Part shown: positions 1 to 8,248 of the stretch, in pieces
Layout of the letters: the number at the start of each line of letters is the position of its first letter
How positions within the stretch are numbered: the first letter of the stretch is position 1
Assembly (NCBI GenBank): GCA_028342535.1
Contig: JAOLWQ010000007.1
Span: 1 to 50,119 of the forward strand
Direction: 5' to 3'
Length of the DNA stretch: 50,119 nt
Source: Methylophilaceae bacterium
GTDB lineage: Bacteria; Pseudomonadota; Gammaproteobacteria; Burkholderiales; Methylophilaceae
Notes under the pieces: generated by a model
Databases searched by the model: none
Told to the model about the DNA's origin: nothing
What the model saw: only the letters and a program-made list of their open reading frames with translations
Made by a program: the position numbers and the translations under genes

Positions 1-1477
1 AAATGCATTTTCCAAAAATTTTTAACTTTTTAATTTCATGTTTAATCTTTTTATTTTCACTTTCAAAAATATTAAATTGAATATTATTTTCATTTTTAAG
101 GTAGGAATGAATAAGTCTTGGAAGTTTTGGGGCAATATTGACCCACTCAGGAAATTCTTTTTTAATAGATTTAAGAATGCTTTTTGGCCCATATTGCTGA
201 GATAACCAATTTTCTAGAAAAGGTTGTGCAGTTTTCCAAAGATCTAAATCTGGATCTAAATCACGACCAAGACCTTCAACATTTAAAAGAGTTTTTTGAA
301 GCATAGTTAATTGAGGCTGTATTTCCATATTAAACTGTCTTGATGTTTGGAATAATCTAATTAATAATTTACCAAAAGATATTTCTTTTAGTGGCTTTTC
401 AAATATTGGTTCACATACCGAACGGATAGCATTCTCAAAGTCATCAATTGATGTTTCCTTTGGAACCCATCCCGATTCAATATGAGCCAAAGCAACATCA
501 TGATAATCTCTTTTAAAAAAAGCAGAAAAATTTCTTGCTAAATAATATTTATCTTGATCGTTTAAGGATCCCATTATTCCAAAATCCATAGCAATATATC
601 TTCCATCATTTGCAACTTGAATATTACCAGGATGCATATCTGCATGAAAAAAACCATCCCTAAAGACTTGCGTAAAGAATATTTCTACTCCATCTTTAGC
701 TAATTTTGGTATGTTAATTTTATTTTGTATTAATTCATTAACATTACTAATGGGTGTACCAGACATTCTTTCCATTACCATTACTTTTTCATTACAAAAG
801 TCCCAATAAACTTCGGGAACAATTAATAGTTTTTTATCTTTAAAGTTTAAACCAAGATGACTACAATGAGCCGCCTCCAAAAGTAAATTAAGTTCAGATT
901 TAGTATGTCTTGCAAATTCTTCTATTACTTCTTGTGGCCTTAGTCTTTTGCCATCTGACCATATAATATTAAGTAACCATGCAAAAACTTTAAGTAAGTT
1001 GATATCTTTATCAACTGCTTTATTAATATTAGGTCTTAAAATCTTTACAGCAACTTTTTTACCATTTAGTAATTCTGCAAAATGAACTTGGGCAACTGAT
1101 GCACTTGCTACAGGCTCTTTTGAAAAATTTTTAAAAATTTTATTTATTGGTTTTTCATATGATTTTTCTACTAAAGTCTGAACTATTGAAAAATTGAATG
1201 GTGGGACCTGGTCTTGAAGTTTCGCCAACTCATCTGCTATATCTGTAGGTATTAAATCTCTTCTAGTTGAAAGCATTTGTCCAAATTTTACAAATATTGG
1301 ACCAAGTTCTTCAAGTGCCAATCTCAATCTAATAGCTCTACCAAGCTTTTGTATTTTTAAGATACGTAATGGATAAAAAATTAATTGGAATATAAATATT
1401 ATTTTTGAAATAATGAATTCATATAATCTGTATTTGATTATTATAAATATTATTTTCAGGAATCTAAATATACTCAT
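1..1477 (-). CDS. ubiB: UbiB, ubiquinone biosynthesis kinase-like protein (3' end cut by window edge)
   Basis: Atypical protein kinase-like (ABC1/ADCK) protein needed for ubiquinone biosynthesis, acting at the inner membrane. The frame stays open from an ATG at 1477 to the window edge, giving about 492 codons; the family is usually 500-550 residues, so only a short C-terminal part, normally membrane-anchored, is missing. Visible family marks are KFGQ at residues 64-67 (the KxGQ motif), the alanine-rich loop ASASVAQVH near residue 120, HADMHPGN near 280 and a DFG metal-binding motif near 298. The start ATG overlaps the ubiJ stop as ATGA, so translation is probably coupled. It is the last visible gene of the run DUF971-ubiE-ubiJ-ubiB. 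Identity is firm; whether UbiB acts as a kinase or ATPase is not settled by sequence. Confidence 0.95.
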   Translation of the reverse strand, partial: MSIFRFLKIIFIIIKYRLYEFIISKIIFIFQLIFYPLRILKIQKLGRAIRLRLALEELGPIFVKFGQMLSTRRDLIPTDIADELAKLQDQVPPFNFSIVQTLVEKSYEKPINKIFKNFSKEPVASASVAQVHFAELLNGKKVAVKILRPNINKAVDKDINLLKVFAWLLNIIWSDGKRLRPQEVIEEFARHTKSELNLLLEAAHCSHLGLNFKDKKLLIVPEVYWDFCNEKVMVMERMSGTPISNVNELIQNKINIPKLAKDGVEIFFTQVFRDGFFHADMHPGNIQVANDGRYIAMDFGIMGSLNDQDKYYLARNFSAFFKRDYHDVALAHIESGWVPKETSIDDFENAIRSVCEPIFEKPLKEISFGKLLIRLFQTSRQFNMEIQPQLTMLQKTLLNVEGLGRDLDPDLDLWKTAQPFLENWLSQQYGPKSILKSIKKEFPEWVNIAPKLPRLIHSYLKNENNIQFNIFESENKKIKHEIKKLKIFGKCI

Positions 1478-2049
1478 ACTTTTATTTTTTCTATTATATT
1501 TTTTATTTTTGCTTCAAGCCTTTCAGTATCTTCAAGAATTTTATCTACATCTGAATTAAAAATTTCAACTTTATTTTTTTTAGTTAAAATATTATTTTCT
1601 TCTTGCCAATACTCTAAAAGAGCCCCCGTAATGTTATTTATATTTCTTTTACCATTCTTTACAACTCTTTTTAAACCCTTAGTCAATTGTATTGCGGGTA
1701 TGTCACCAATATATTTACTTAAATCTTCTTCAATATCCCATTCAATATTTTTAAGAACCTGTGAAACTTGATTGGCCAACTCTAAATCTCCTTCGATTGA
1801 GATATTTTTTTTATTATCATTAATGAGTTGGTTGATAAAACTATTGACTGTTAGCTTTATAGTACAATCAAATTTTTCTGACTCATTTAACGAATGTAGT
1901 AATCCGTGTTCATCTACTCTTAAAATAATTTTTAAATCTGATATTTCAATCTTTATTACCTTGTTTTTATGAATCTTAAGCTTTGTTTGCATCCAATCAT
2001 TTTGAGATAAAAGATGATCTAAGATCATTTTTCTTATTTTTTGAGTCAA
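1474..2049 (-). CDS. ubiJ: UbiJ, SCP2-domain ubiquinone biosynthesis accessory factor
   Basis: A 191-residue protein between ubiE and ubiB, the usual place of UbiJ (YigP), the lipid-binding accessory factor of aerobic ubiquinone synthesis. Residues about 15-100 have the short beta-strand pattern expected of an SCP2 sterol-carrier-like domain. The C-terminal third is rich in Lys, Glu and Asn and looks helical or coiled. The start is a TTG that overlaps the ubiE stop (TTGA); an AAGGGA Shine-Dalgarno lies 8 nt upstream, supporting TTG over the ATG seven codons later. The stop overlaps the ubiB start. The call rests more on context and length than on unmistakable motifs, because the SCP2 fold is poorly conserved. 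Confidence 0.8.
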   Translation of the reverse strand: MTQKIRKMILDHLLSQNDWMQTKLKIHKNKVIKIEISDLKIILRVDEHGLLHSLNESEKFDCTIKLTVNSFINQLINDNKKNISIEGDLELANQVSQVLKNIEWDIEEDLSKYIGDIPAIQLTKGLKRVVKNGKRNINNITGALLEYWQEENNILTKKNKVEIFNSDVDKILEDTERLEAKIKNIIEKIKV

Positions 2050-2783
2050 AACTTATATCCCTTATGAATTGCAACAATTCCTGCAGATAAATTCATAAAG
2101 CTAGTTTTTTCGAAACCTTGTTCGTTTAAAAGTTCTATAAGTTTATTTTGATCTGGATGCATTCGAATTGATTCAACAAGGTATTTATAGCTTTCTTCAT
2201 CTTTTGCAAATAATTTACCTAGTTTGGGTACTATTTTGAAAGAAAAAATATCATAAGCTTTGCTTAGCGGCTGCCATATCTTTGAGAATTCAAGAATTAT
2301 CACTTTCCCTCCTGGAGAAAGTACACGATAAATCTCTTTTAAAGCTCTTTCCTTATTGGTCATGTTTCTCAGACCAAAACCAATTGTTACACAATCAAAA
2401 TAATTATTCTCAAATGGCAGCGCTTCTGCATCGCATAAAATTGAGCTGATAATCTTACCTTGATTTATAAGTTTTTTTTTGCCTTCTTTTAACATTGATA
2501 AATTTATGTCGGTATGAAATATCTTAAATTCTTTATTTTTTTTTAAAAATTCTATAGAAATATCAGCTGTACCAGCTGCAATATCAAGTATTTTAGATTT
2601 GGGCTTTAATGTTGTTGTTTCAATTAATATTTTCTTCCATACATGATGAAGCCCTAATGACATTAGATTGTTCATTAAGTCATAATTAATTGCTACAGAG
2701 TCGAATACAGCGTTTACTTTTTTGCTTTTTTCTTCTTTTGTAATAGCTTCATATCCAAAATGAGTAATTTTTTTATTATTCAA
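2046..2783 (-). CDS. ubiE: UbiE, demethylmenaquinone/ubiquinone C-methyltransferase
   Basis: S-adenosylmethionine-dependent C-methyltransferase of the ubiquinone pathway, 245 residues (family about 250). The N-terminal FGYEAITKEEKSKKV and VFDSVAINYDLMN segments are the UbiE signature. SAM motif I is ILDIAAGTADISIEF near residue 65, and IGFGLRNMTNKERAL is the second family signature. The start is TTG, preceded by AAGGGA 5 nt upstream, and it lies 8 nt inside the end of the DUF971 gene. The stop overlaps the ubiJ start. With ubiJ and ubiB it forms a tightly coupled ubiquinone unit downstream of rpoH. No menaquinone genes are visible here, so ubiquinone is the likely substrate branch. Confidence 0.96.
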   Translation of the reverse strand: MNNKKITHFGYEAITKEEKSKKVNAVFDSVAINYDLMNNLMSLGLHHVWKKILIETTTLKPKSKILDIAAGTADISIEFLKKNKEFKIFHTDINLSMLKEGKKKLINQGKIISSILCDAEALPFENNYFDCVTIGFGLRNMTNKERALKEIYRVLSPGGKVIILEFSKIWQPLSKAYDIFSFKIVPKLGKLFAKDEESYKYLVESIRMHPDQNKLIELLNEQGFEKTSFMNLSAGIVAIHKGYKF

Positions 2784-3144
2784 GTTTTTCCCTTTGTATG
2801 CCTTGTGCGTCTAATTTCCCAATGTATTCAAGCCAGAGTTGTTCATAGTTCTTCGCTAAATGATGCAAGTAAGACCATGAAAATAGTCCAGTATCATGCC
2901 CATCAGAAAATTTTATTTTAATAGCATAATTTCCAACAGGTGATATTTCTATAATATTTACATTTTCTTTCCCAATTTGAAGAACTGCTTGATCTGGGCT
3001 GTGGCCCTGAACTTCTGCTGAGGGTGAGTAAACTCTAAGCATCTCACAAGACAACTTGCATTCCGTATCGTCATCAAATATTATTTCTAAGAGTTTAGAT
3101 TTTTGATGAAGTTTAATTTCTTTTGGTGTAGGTGTATTTGCCAT
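2776..3144 (-). CDS. DUF971 family protein (gamma-butyrobetaine-hydroxylase N-domain-like)
   Basis: Small protein of about 122 residues beginning MANTPTPKEIKLHQKS. It resembles the DUF971 domain, found alone in proteobacteria and as the N-terminal zinc-binding domain of gamma-butyrobetaine hydroxylase; residues such as LSCEMLRVYSPSAEVQGH and the later HDTGLFSWSYLHHL fit that family. I chose the ATG at 3144 because homologues start with this kind of sequence; an in-frame TTG at 3171 would add nine residues. No Shine-Dalgarno is clear before the ATG. It sits between rpoH and ubiE and overlaps ubiE by 8 nt, a placement common in betaproteobacteria. Its biochemical role is unknown; a link to Fe-S or quinone metabolism is only suggested by context. 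Confidence 0.8.
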   Translation of the reverse strand: MANTPTPKEIKLHQKSKLLEIIFDDDTECKLSCEMLRVYSPSAEVQGHSPDQAVLQIGKENVNIIEISPVGNYAIKIKFSDGHDTGLFSWSYLHHLAKNYEQLWLEYIGKLDAQGIQREKLE

Positions 3145-3201
3145 TAAATTTTTTTTTAGTTTAAGTGGCAAATTTTAGCAGAAAAGTTAACTATTTGAGT
3201 T

Positions 3202-4062
3202 TTATAAAGTAGCTGATGTTATGAGAATTTTTATTTTTTTCATTGCATTTTTTTCAATTTGCCTAATACGTTCTGCAGACACTTTATATTTTTTTGCAAG
3301 ATTATGAAGTGTGTCAGGTTTATTTTCATTTAACCATCTTGCTTTAACAATTTCTCTACTTCTTATATCTAATTTCATGAGGGCATTTTTTAGGTTTCTT
3401 GTATTATTTGATTCAACTTCTGACTTTTCAATTTCTTCAGATGGCATTAGCGCTGAATCTTTTAAATAAGATATAGGACGAAATTGATCCTCTTCTGAAT
3501 CATCATTTGAATAATCAATTGATAACTCTTGTCCACTAAAACGAAACTCCATTTCACGAACTTCCTGCTCCTTGACGTTTAATTCTTTTGCAATTGATTT
3601 TATTTCTTCTAGACCTAGAGGTTGTAATGAAGATCTGAGGCTTCTAAGATTAAAGAATAATTTTCTTTGTGCTTTAGTTGTTGCCATTTTAACTAAGCGC
3701 CAATTTTTAACAACGTACTCTTGAATTTCTGCTTTTATCCAGAACATTGCATAAGATACTAATCTTACGCCTCGTTCAACATCGAATTTTTTAACAGCCT
3801 TCATTAATCCAATATTACCTTCTTGAACTAGGTCTGAGTGAGGAAGGCCATATCCGCTATATGATCTAGCAATTTTCATTACAAGTTTAAGATGTGAAAG
3901 AATAAGTTTTTTTGCAGCTTCTAAATCATTATCTTTTTTAAGGCGCATACCAAGCTCATATTCTTCTTCTTGGCTTAAGAAAGGGATTTCTCTGATAGAT
4001 TGTTCATAAGATGGAAAGCTATCAACATTTCCAGCAGATAATAAAGATAAATAATTATTCAT
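3202..4062 (-). CDS. rpoH: RpoH, heat-shock sigma factor (sigma-32)
   Basis: Alternative sigma factor that directs RNA polymerase to chaperone and protease genes. It has 286 residues, the normal size. Region 2 contains DLVQEGNIGLMKAVKKFD and SYAMFWIKAEIQEYVVKNW; directly after comes QRKLFFNLR, the RpoH-box that separates sigma-32 from other sigma-70 proteins. Region 4 ends with KYKVSAERIRQIEKNAMKK, the -35-binding helix-turn-helix. It follows ftsX on the same strand after an 98-nt gap that holds a CIRCE-like operator and a promoter, so it can be transcribed independently of ftsYEX. It probably continues into the DUF971-ubi genes, since no terminator is visible in the 57-nt gap after it. Confidence 0.98.
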   Translation of the reverse strand: MNNYLSLLSAGNVDSFPSYEQSIREIPFLSQEEEYELGMRLKKDNDLEAAKKLILSHLKLVMKIARSYSGYGLPHSDLVQEGNIGLMKAVKKFDVERGVRLVSYAMFWIKAEIQEYVVKNWRLVKMATTKAQRKLFFNLRSLRSSLQPLGLEEIKSIAKELNVKEQEVREMEFRFSGQELSIDYSNDDSEEDQFRPISYLKDSALMPSEEIEKSEVESNNTRNLKNALMKLDIRSREIVKARWLNENKPDTLHNLAKKYKVSAERIRQIEKNAMKKIKILITSATL

Positions 4063-4098
4063 ATTGTAAATTAGACTTTCTATTAAAAAGTAATGTAT

Positions 4099-4128
4099 AT
4101 TTTAGCACTCTTTATTAGAGAGTGCCAG
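4099..4128 (-). promoter_or_regulatory. Predicted sigma70-type promoter of rpoH
   Basis: On the minus strand, CTGGCA at 4128-4123 (4/6 to the -35 consensus), an 18-nt spacer, and TAAAAT at 4104-4099 (5/6 to the -10) preceded by TGC, which makes an extended -10. Transcription would start near 4092 and leave a leader of about 30 nt. The CIRCE-like repeat fills the same interval. Confidence 0.55.
4102..4128 (-). promoter_or_regulatory. CIRCE-like HrcA operator upstream of rpoH
   Basis: The plus strand reads TTAGCACTC, nine bases, then GAGTGCCAG. The HrcA operator consensus is TTAGCACTC-N9-GAGTGCTAA, so the left half matches 9/9, the spacer length is exact and the right half matches 7/9. It lies 40 nt upstream of the rpoH ATG and covers the predicted -35 to -10 of the rpoH promoter, an ideal position for repression. 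The repressor gene hrcA is in this window at 22143-23153. The match is seen directly; binding and repression are inferred. Confidence 0.85.
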
Positions 4129-4160
4129 CTTATATGAAAATATTGATTTAATACAGAGGT

Positions 4161-5072
4161 TTACTTAAATATTTCAAATTTTCTTATAGATTGGTGAGCA
4201 GCAAAAAAAGATGCGAAACAGCCAATTAGCATTGCAACTGAAATAATGCTTAGGTTTTGTTGCCATAATAGATTTTTTAGAATAAAAGTTCCACCGAGCA
4301 TGGCTTCTAGATTAATTGATGCCTTATTAAATATTTCAATAGTGAGCTTAAGGGTGAGAACAGTTATTAAACCTCCACCTAAACCATAAATTAATCCTGT
4401 ATAAATAAAAGGTCTTTGAATAAAGCTGTTCGTTGCCCCTATGAGCTTACTTACCTCTATTTCATCTTTATGTGTCAATGTTTGAAGGCGAATTGTATTG
4501 CCAATTACTACAATAAGAATAATTATTAATATAGCACCCAAAAAAGCCAATCCAATCTTTAATAGATATAAAATAGATCTTAATTTTTTGACCCAACCAG
4601 CATCAAAAAAAATATTTTCCACTCCATCAATTGTGCTTAAATCATCTATAAGAGTATTTATTTTTTTTTCATTAAATGTATTTAATGATATAAAAAAAGC
4701 ATCAGGTAATGGATTTTTTGATATTCCTGTATTTAAAGGGTTTAAGTTTAATTTTGTTTGTAATTTATCCCATGCCGTTAGCTTGCTTTCATAATGGGTT
4801 TTTTTAATTATTGATGCTTTATTTAAAGCAGATTGAATAAAGTCAATTTGATCTTGTTTAATTCCTTTTTCTAAAAACAGACTTAATTCTGCATCATATT
4901 TAATATTGTTTGAAATTTGAGAGACATTTTCTACGATTAATAAACCAGAGCTCGGTAAAAATAATGTGACACCTATAACTAAAAACATCATAAGAGAAGA
5001 GCCAAGGTTAGAAAAAATTCTAACTAGCGCTCTATTAAATGCTTGTAAATGATTATGAAAGTAATGGAACAT
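4161..5072 (-). CDS. ftsX: FtsX, cell division ABC-transporter permease-like protein
   Basis: Integral membrane partner of FtsE. FtsEX sits at the division septum and activates peptidoglycan amidases from inside the cell. The 303-residue protein has a first membrane segment at about residues 20-45, an extracytoplasmic domain of about 110 residues, and three further membrane segments (about 170-195, 220-245, 270-295), the FtsX four-segment layout. It starts 20 nt inside the end of ftsE. The conserved order ftsY-ftsE-ftsX-rpoH is intact. Confidence 0.95.
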   Translation of the reverse strand: MFHYFHNHLQAFNRALVRIFSNLGSSLMMFLVIGVTLFLPSSGLLIVENVSQISNNIKYDAELSLFLEKGIKQDQIDFIQSALNKASIIKKTHYESKLTAWDKLQTKLNLNPLNTGISKNPLPDAFFISLNTFNEKKINTLIDDLSTIDGVENIFFDAGWVKKLRSILYLLKIGLAFLGAILIIILIVVIGNTIRLQTLTHKDEIEVSKLIGATNSFIQRPFIYTGLIYGLGGGLITVLTLKLTIEIFNKASINLEAMLGGTFILKNLLWQQNLSIISVAMLIGCFASFFAAHQSIRKFEIFK

Positions 5073-5730
5073 TATTTATTTGGTCTCTTAATTGCCCTTC
5101 AATAAGGTGTATTTTTTTGTGCTTAATTGGAGTGATTGGAAGTTCGTGCGTTGAAATGATTACTGTTACCCCAACTTGTTGAAAACTATAAAAAATATTC
5201 ATAATTTCATCAGCATATTCTTTATCTAAATTTCCAGTAGGTTCGTCAGCGATTAAGATGGATGGACGTGAAACTATAGCTCTAGCAATAGCAAGTCTTT
5301 GTTGCTCTCCTCCAGAAAGTGAGATTGGCATTATTTTTTCCTTATTTAATAACCCAACTTTATCTAAAGCAGCGCGGACCCTTCGATTAATATCTATCCC
5401 ATCAATATCATTTATGGCTAAAGGTAAAGAAACATTTTCAAAACAGTTTCTATCGTAAAGTAATTTATTATCCTGAAAAATCATCCCAAATTTTCTTCTC
5501 AGATAAGGTATGTCTCTAGTCTCAAGTTGCGATAAATTCATATTTTCAAAAATTATATTTCCGGAAGTAGGCTTTTCAACTGAAGAAATTAATTTAAGTA
5601 AGGTTGATTTTCCAGCTCCTGAAGGCCCAGTTACGAAAACAAGCTCAGCAGGTAAGATTTCTAGGTTTATATTTTGTAAGGCATCCATATTTCCTGGGTA
5701 TCGTTTAAAGATTTTTTCAAAATTTATCAT
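5053..5730 (-). CDS. ftsE: FtsE, cell division ATP-binding protein
   Basis: ABC-type ATPase that pairs with FtsX at the septum. It has 225 residues. Walker A is GPSGAGKST near residue 36, the ABC signature is LSGGEQQR near 138, Walker B is ILIADEPTG near 160, and the switch histidine lies in STHELP near 194. The ATG overlaps the ftsY stop as ATGA and the 3' end overlaps ftsX by 20 nt, so the three genes are likely translated as one coupled unit. Confidence 0.96.
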   Translation of the reverse strand: MINFEKIFKRYPGNMDALQNINLEILPAELVFVTGPSGAGKSTLLKLISSVEKPTSGNIIFENMNLSQLETRDIPYLRRKFGMIFQDNKLLYDRNCFENVSLPLAINDIDGIDINRRVRAALDKVGLLNKEKIMPISLSGGEQQRLAIARAIVSRPSILIADEPTGNLDKEYADEIMNIFYSFQQVGVTVIISTHELPITPIKHKKIHLIEGQLRDQINNVPLLS

Positions 5731-6800
5731 TCAATCATTCCTTCTGCATATTCTTTAGCTTTAAATTCTTTAAGATCATCTATTCCTTCACCTACTCCAA
5801 TAAACCTGACTGGAGTAGGAAATTCTTTTGCTATGGCTGCTAAAACTCCACCTTTAGCGGTACCATCAAGTTTTGTCATTATAAGGCCTGTAATATTCAA
5901 AGCTTCGTTGAAAGCTTTGAGCTGAGTTATTGCATTTTGCCCAGTATTTGCATCCAAAACTAGTAATATTTCATGCGGAGCCCCTGCATGGCATTTGGAG
6001 ATAACTCTTTTAATTTTTGTAATCTCATCAATTAAATTTTTCTGTGTGGGAAGCCTACCTGCAGTATCAGCAATAACAACATCTATATTTTTTGCTTTAG
6101 CTGAATTTATAGCATCAAAAATAACTGAGCTGGGGTCAGCTGTTGCATGGGAAATTACGGTAACATTATTTCTTTCTCCCCAAACAGTAAGCTGCTCTGT
6201 TGCAGCAGCTCTGTAAGTATCTCCAGCTGCAATTAAAACTGTTTTACCCTCACCATGAAGAAATTTAGTAAGCTTGCCAATAGTTGTTGTTTTTCCTGTT
6301 CCATTGACTCCAACGACCATTATTACAAATGGCGATGTTCCATTAATTTTTAGGGGATATTCGATTGGAGTTAAAATTTCACTAAGACAATTTTTTAGAA
6401 TAACTTTTAATTTTAATTCATCTTTAATATTATTTTCTTTGACTTTCATTTTTACTTGCTGAATTAACATTTCAGTTGCCTTGAATCCAACATCTGCGGT
6501 AAGAAGAATTGTTTCAAGCTCCTCAAAAAAAACCTCATCAATTTTTTTATTATGGAATAAATCTGTAAGTTGACTACTTAAACTTTCTCTTGTTTTTGTT
6601 AATCCTTTTTTAATTTTCTCTGTAAAAGAAAAGAAACCTTTTTTTTCTTTTTTAGGTTTAGCAGCACTTACTTTAGGTTTAGCAGCACTTACTTTAGGTT
6701 TAGCAGCACTTACTTTAGGTTTTTTTAAGGCAGTAGTGGGCCGAGCCTTCTTTTTGGCTATTTTTGATTTTGGAATTAATTTTTTTAAAAATTCAAACAT
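5727..6800 (-). CDS. ftsY: FtsY, signal recognition particle receptor GTPase
   Basis: Docks signal-recognition-particle-bound ribosomes to the membrane translocon. It has 357 residues. The N-terminal 60 residues are a short basic region (MFEFLKKLIPKSKIAKKK, then KPKVSAA three times) replacing the long acidic A-domain of E. coli FtsY. The helical N domain follows (about 65-150), then the GTPase domain with G1 VGVNGTGKTTT, DTYRAAA, G3 DTAGRLPTQ and TKLDGTAKGG, ending in FIGVGEGIDDLKEF. It is the first gene of ftsY-ftsE-ftsX, divergent from the M16 peptidase genes with an 80-nt gap. The perfectly repeated 21-bp units in the 5' part of the gene suggest recent slippage; they keep the frame. Confidence 0.96.
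   Translation of the reverse strand: MFEFLKKLIPKSKIAKKKARPTTALKKPKVSAAKPKVSAAKPKVSAAKPKKEKKGFFSFTEKIKKGLTKTRESLSSQLTDLFHNKKIDEVFFEELETILLTADVGFKATEMLIQQVKMKVKENNIKDELKLKVILKNCLSEILTPIEYPLKINGTSPFVIMVVGVNGTGKTTTIGKLTKFLHGEGKTVLIAAGDTYRAAATEQLTVWGERNNVTVISHATADPSSVIFDAINSAKAKNIDVVIADTAGRLPTQKNLIDEITKIKRVISKCHAGAPHEILLVLDANTGQNAITQLKAFNEALNITGLIMTKLDGTAKGGVLAAIAKEFPTPVRFIGVGEGIDDLKEFKAKEYAEGMIE
6651..6722 (-). repeat. 21-bp tandem repeat inside ftsY
   Basis: Three identical 21-bp copies occupy 6651-6671, 6672-6692 and 6693-6713, followed by a 9-bp partial copy to 6722. Each unit encodes seven residues of the KPKVSAA type in the basic N-terminal tail of FtsY. The repeat length is a multiple of three, so copy-number changes would lengthen or shorten the tail without breaking the frame. 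Confidence 0.95.
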
Positions 6801-6880
6801 TATTTTCTTTTTTTAGAACTTATTTTTTTGTTATTGGTCATTTAATATTATTATACAAGTATTAATAAAAAGGATTACAT

Positions 6881-8248
6881 GTGAATTTCTTAAAAATAGT
6901 ATTTATTTTTTGTTTTATACCTATATTTGCGCAAGCAAACCCTCAAATTAAAGAATTAACTCTTAAAAATGGTATGAGGATAATGGTTAAAGAGGACCAT
7001 CGCGCACCAGTAGTTGTTTCAATGGTGTGGTATAGAGCAGGAAGCCTTGATGAAGTGAATGGAAAAACTGGAGTTGCCCATGTGCTAGAACATATGATGT
7101 TTAAGGGTACGAAGACAACTAAGCCCGGAGAATATTCAGAAATTGTAGCTGCTGCAGGTGGAAGAGAAAATGCATTTACTGGGGCTGACTATACTGCTTA
7201 TTTTCAACGTTTAGAAAAGTCAAAATTGCCAATATCCATGAAAATGGAAGCGGATAGAATGCAAAATTTAGTTATAACAGAGGAAGAATTTAATAAAGAG
7301 ATTAAGGTTGTAATGGAGGAACGTCGGTGGCGAACTGACGATAAACCAAAGGCACGAGTAAACGAGTTATTCAATTCCCTTCTATTTAGAGTCCATCCTT
7401 ATGGAAAACCAATAGTTGGTTGGATGAATGATCTTGAAAATATGACTTATAGGGATGCTATAGATTGGTACAAAATGTGGTATAGCCCTAGTAATGCAAT
7501 TTTAGTTGTTGGGGGAGATGTTGACACAAAAAAAGTTTTTGCTCAGGCAGAAAAATATTTTGGAAATATTCCTGCATATCAAATAGCTGAGAGGAAGCCG
7601 CAATTTGAACCAAAACAAGATGGCTCGAGAAGAGCGATTTTAAAAGCACCCGCAAAACTTCCATATATCCAAATGGGATATCCTGCACCTACTTTAGGTA
7701 AAGATGGAGTAAAGAATAGTAAAGAAGCTTTTGCGCTAGAGGTATTAGTTGGAATTTTATCAGGTACTAGTTCATCTAGACTTAATCAAAATTTAGTTAG
7801 AAAGACTGCTAGTGCAATAAGTGTAGGTGCTGGCTATAGCATGCTTGCCCGAGGCGGACACAGTACATTTGAGATGTATGCCACGCCAAGTGAAAAAGTA
7901 TCTGTAATTGATTTAGAAAAGTATCTAAAACTTGAGTTAGAAAATATTGTTAATAATGGGGTAACTGATACCGAATTAAATAGAGTTATAACAAGTGTTA
8001 TCGCTGGCGAGGTATATCAAAAAGATTCAGTCTTTGGCGCCGTTATGCAAGTTGGTCAATTAGAAACTATGGGTTATTCTCACAAGATAGTTGATGACTA
8101 TATTCCAAATATAAAGAAAGTTACATCCAGAGATATCCAAGATGTTATTAAAAAATATTTTCATGATGATGCTTTAACAGTAGTTACTTTAAAACCTCAA
8201 CCTCTAGATACAAATAAAATGCCAGAAGGAAGACCTCATGCCCATTAA
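6881..8248 (+). CDS. Secreted M16 zinc peptidase (catalytic member of a pair)
   Basis: Insulinase-family (M16B) metallopeptidase of 455 residues with an N-terminal signal peptide ending near AQA at about residue 19, so probably periplasmic. The inverted zinc motif is HVLEH near residues 69-73, and the downstream glutamate lies in EFNKEIKVVMEERR. The mitochondrial-processing-peptidase-like N and C halves are both present, the latter with SGTSSSRL. The start is GTG with AAGGA 6 nt upstream. It overlaps the next M16 gene by 11 nt; such pairs form heterodimers in which only one partner holds zinc. The natural substrate is unknown; peptide breakdown in the periplasm is a family-based guess. Confidence 0.9.
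   Translation: MNFLKIVFIFCFIPIFAQANPQIKELTLKNGMRIMVKEDHRAPVVVSMVWYRAGSLDEVNGKTGVAHVLEHMMFKGTKTTKPGEYSEIVAAAGGRENAFTGADYTAYFQRLEKSKLPISMKMEADRMQNLVITEEEFNKEIKVVMEERRWRTDDKPKARVNELFNSLLFRVHPYGKPIVGWMNDLENMTYRDAIDWYKMWYSPSNAILVVGGDVDTKKVFAQAEKYFGNIPAYQIAERKPQFEPKQDGSRRAILKAPAKLPYIQMGYPAPTLGKDGVKNSKEAFALEVLVGILSGTSSSRLNQNLVRKTASAISVGAGYSMLARGGHSTFEMYATPSEKVSVIDLEKYLKLELENIVNNGVTDTELNRVITSVIAGEVYQKDSVFGAVMQVGQLETMGYSHKIVDDYIPNIKKVTSRDIQDVIKKYFHDDALTVVTLKPQPLDTNKMPEGRPHAH

Noticed and set aside
4117-4128. TGGCAC near rpoH as a sigma54 promoter
   Set aside because: The required GC element (TTGC-type) at the -12 spacing is absent; the sequence is explained by the CIRCE arm and a sigma70-type -35.
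6651-6722. Short tandem repeats as a possible CRISPR array
   Set aside because: The units are contiguous without spacers, code in frame within ftsY, and no cas gene is near.
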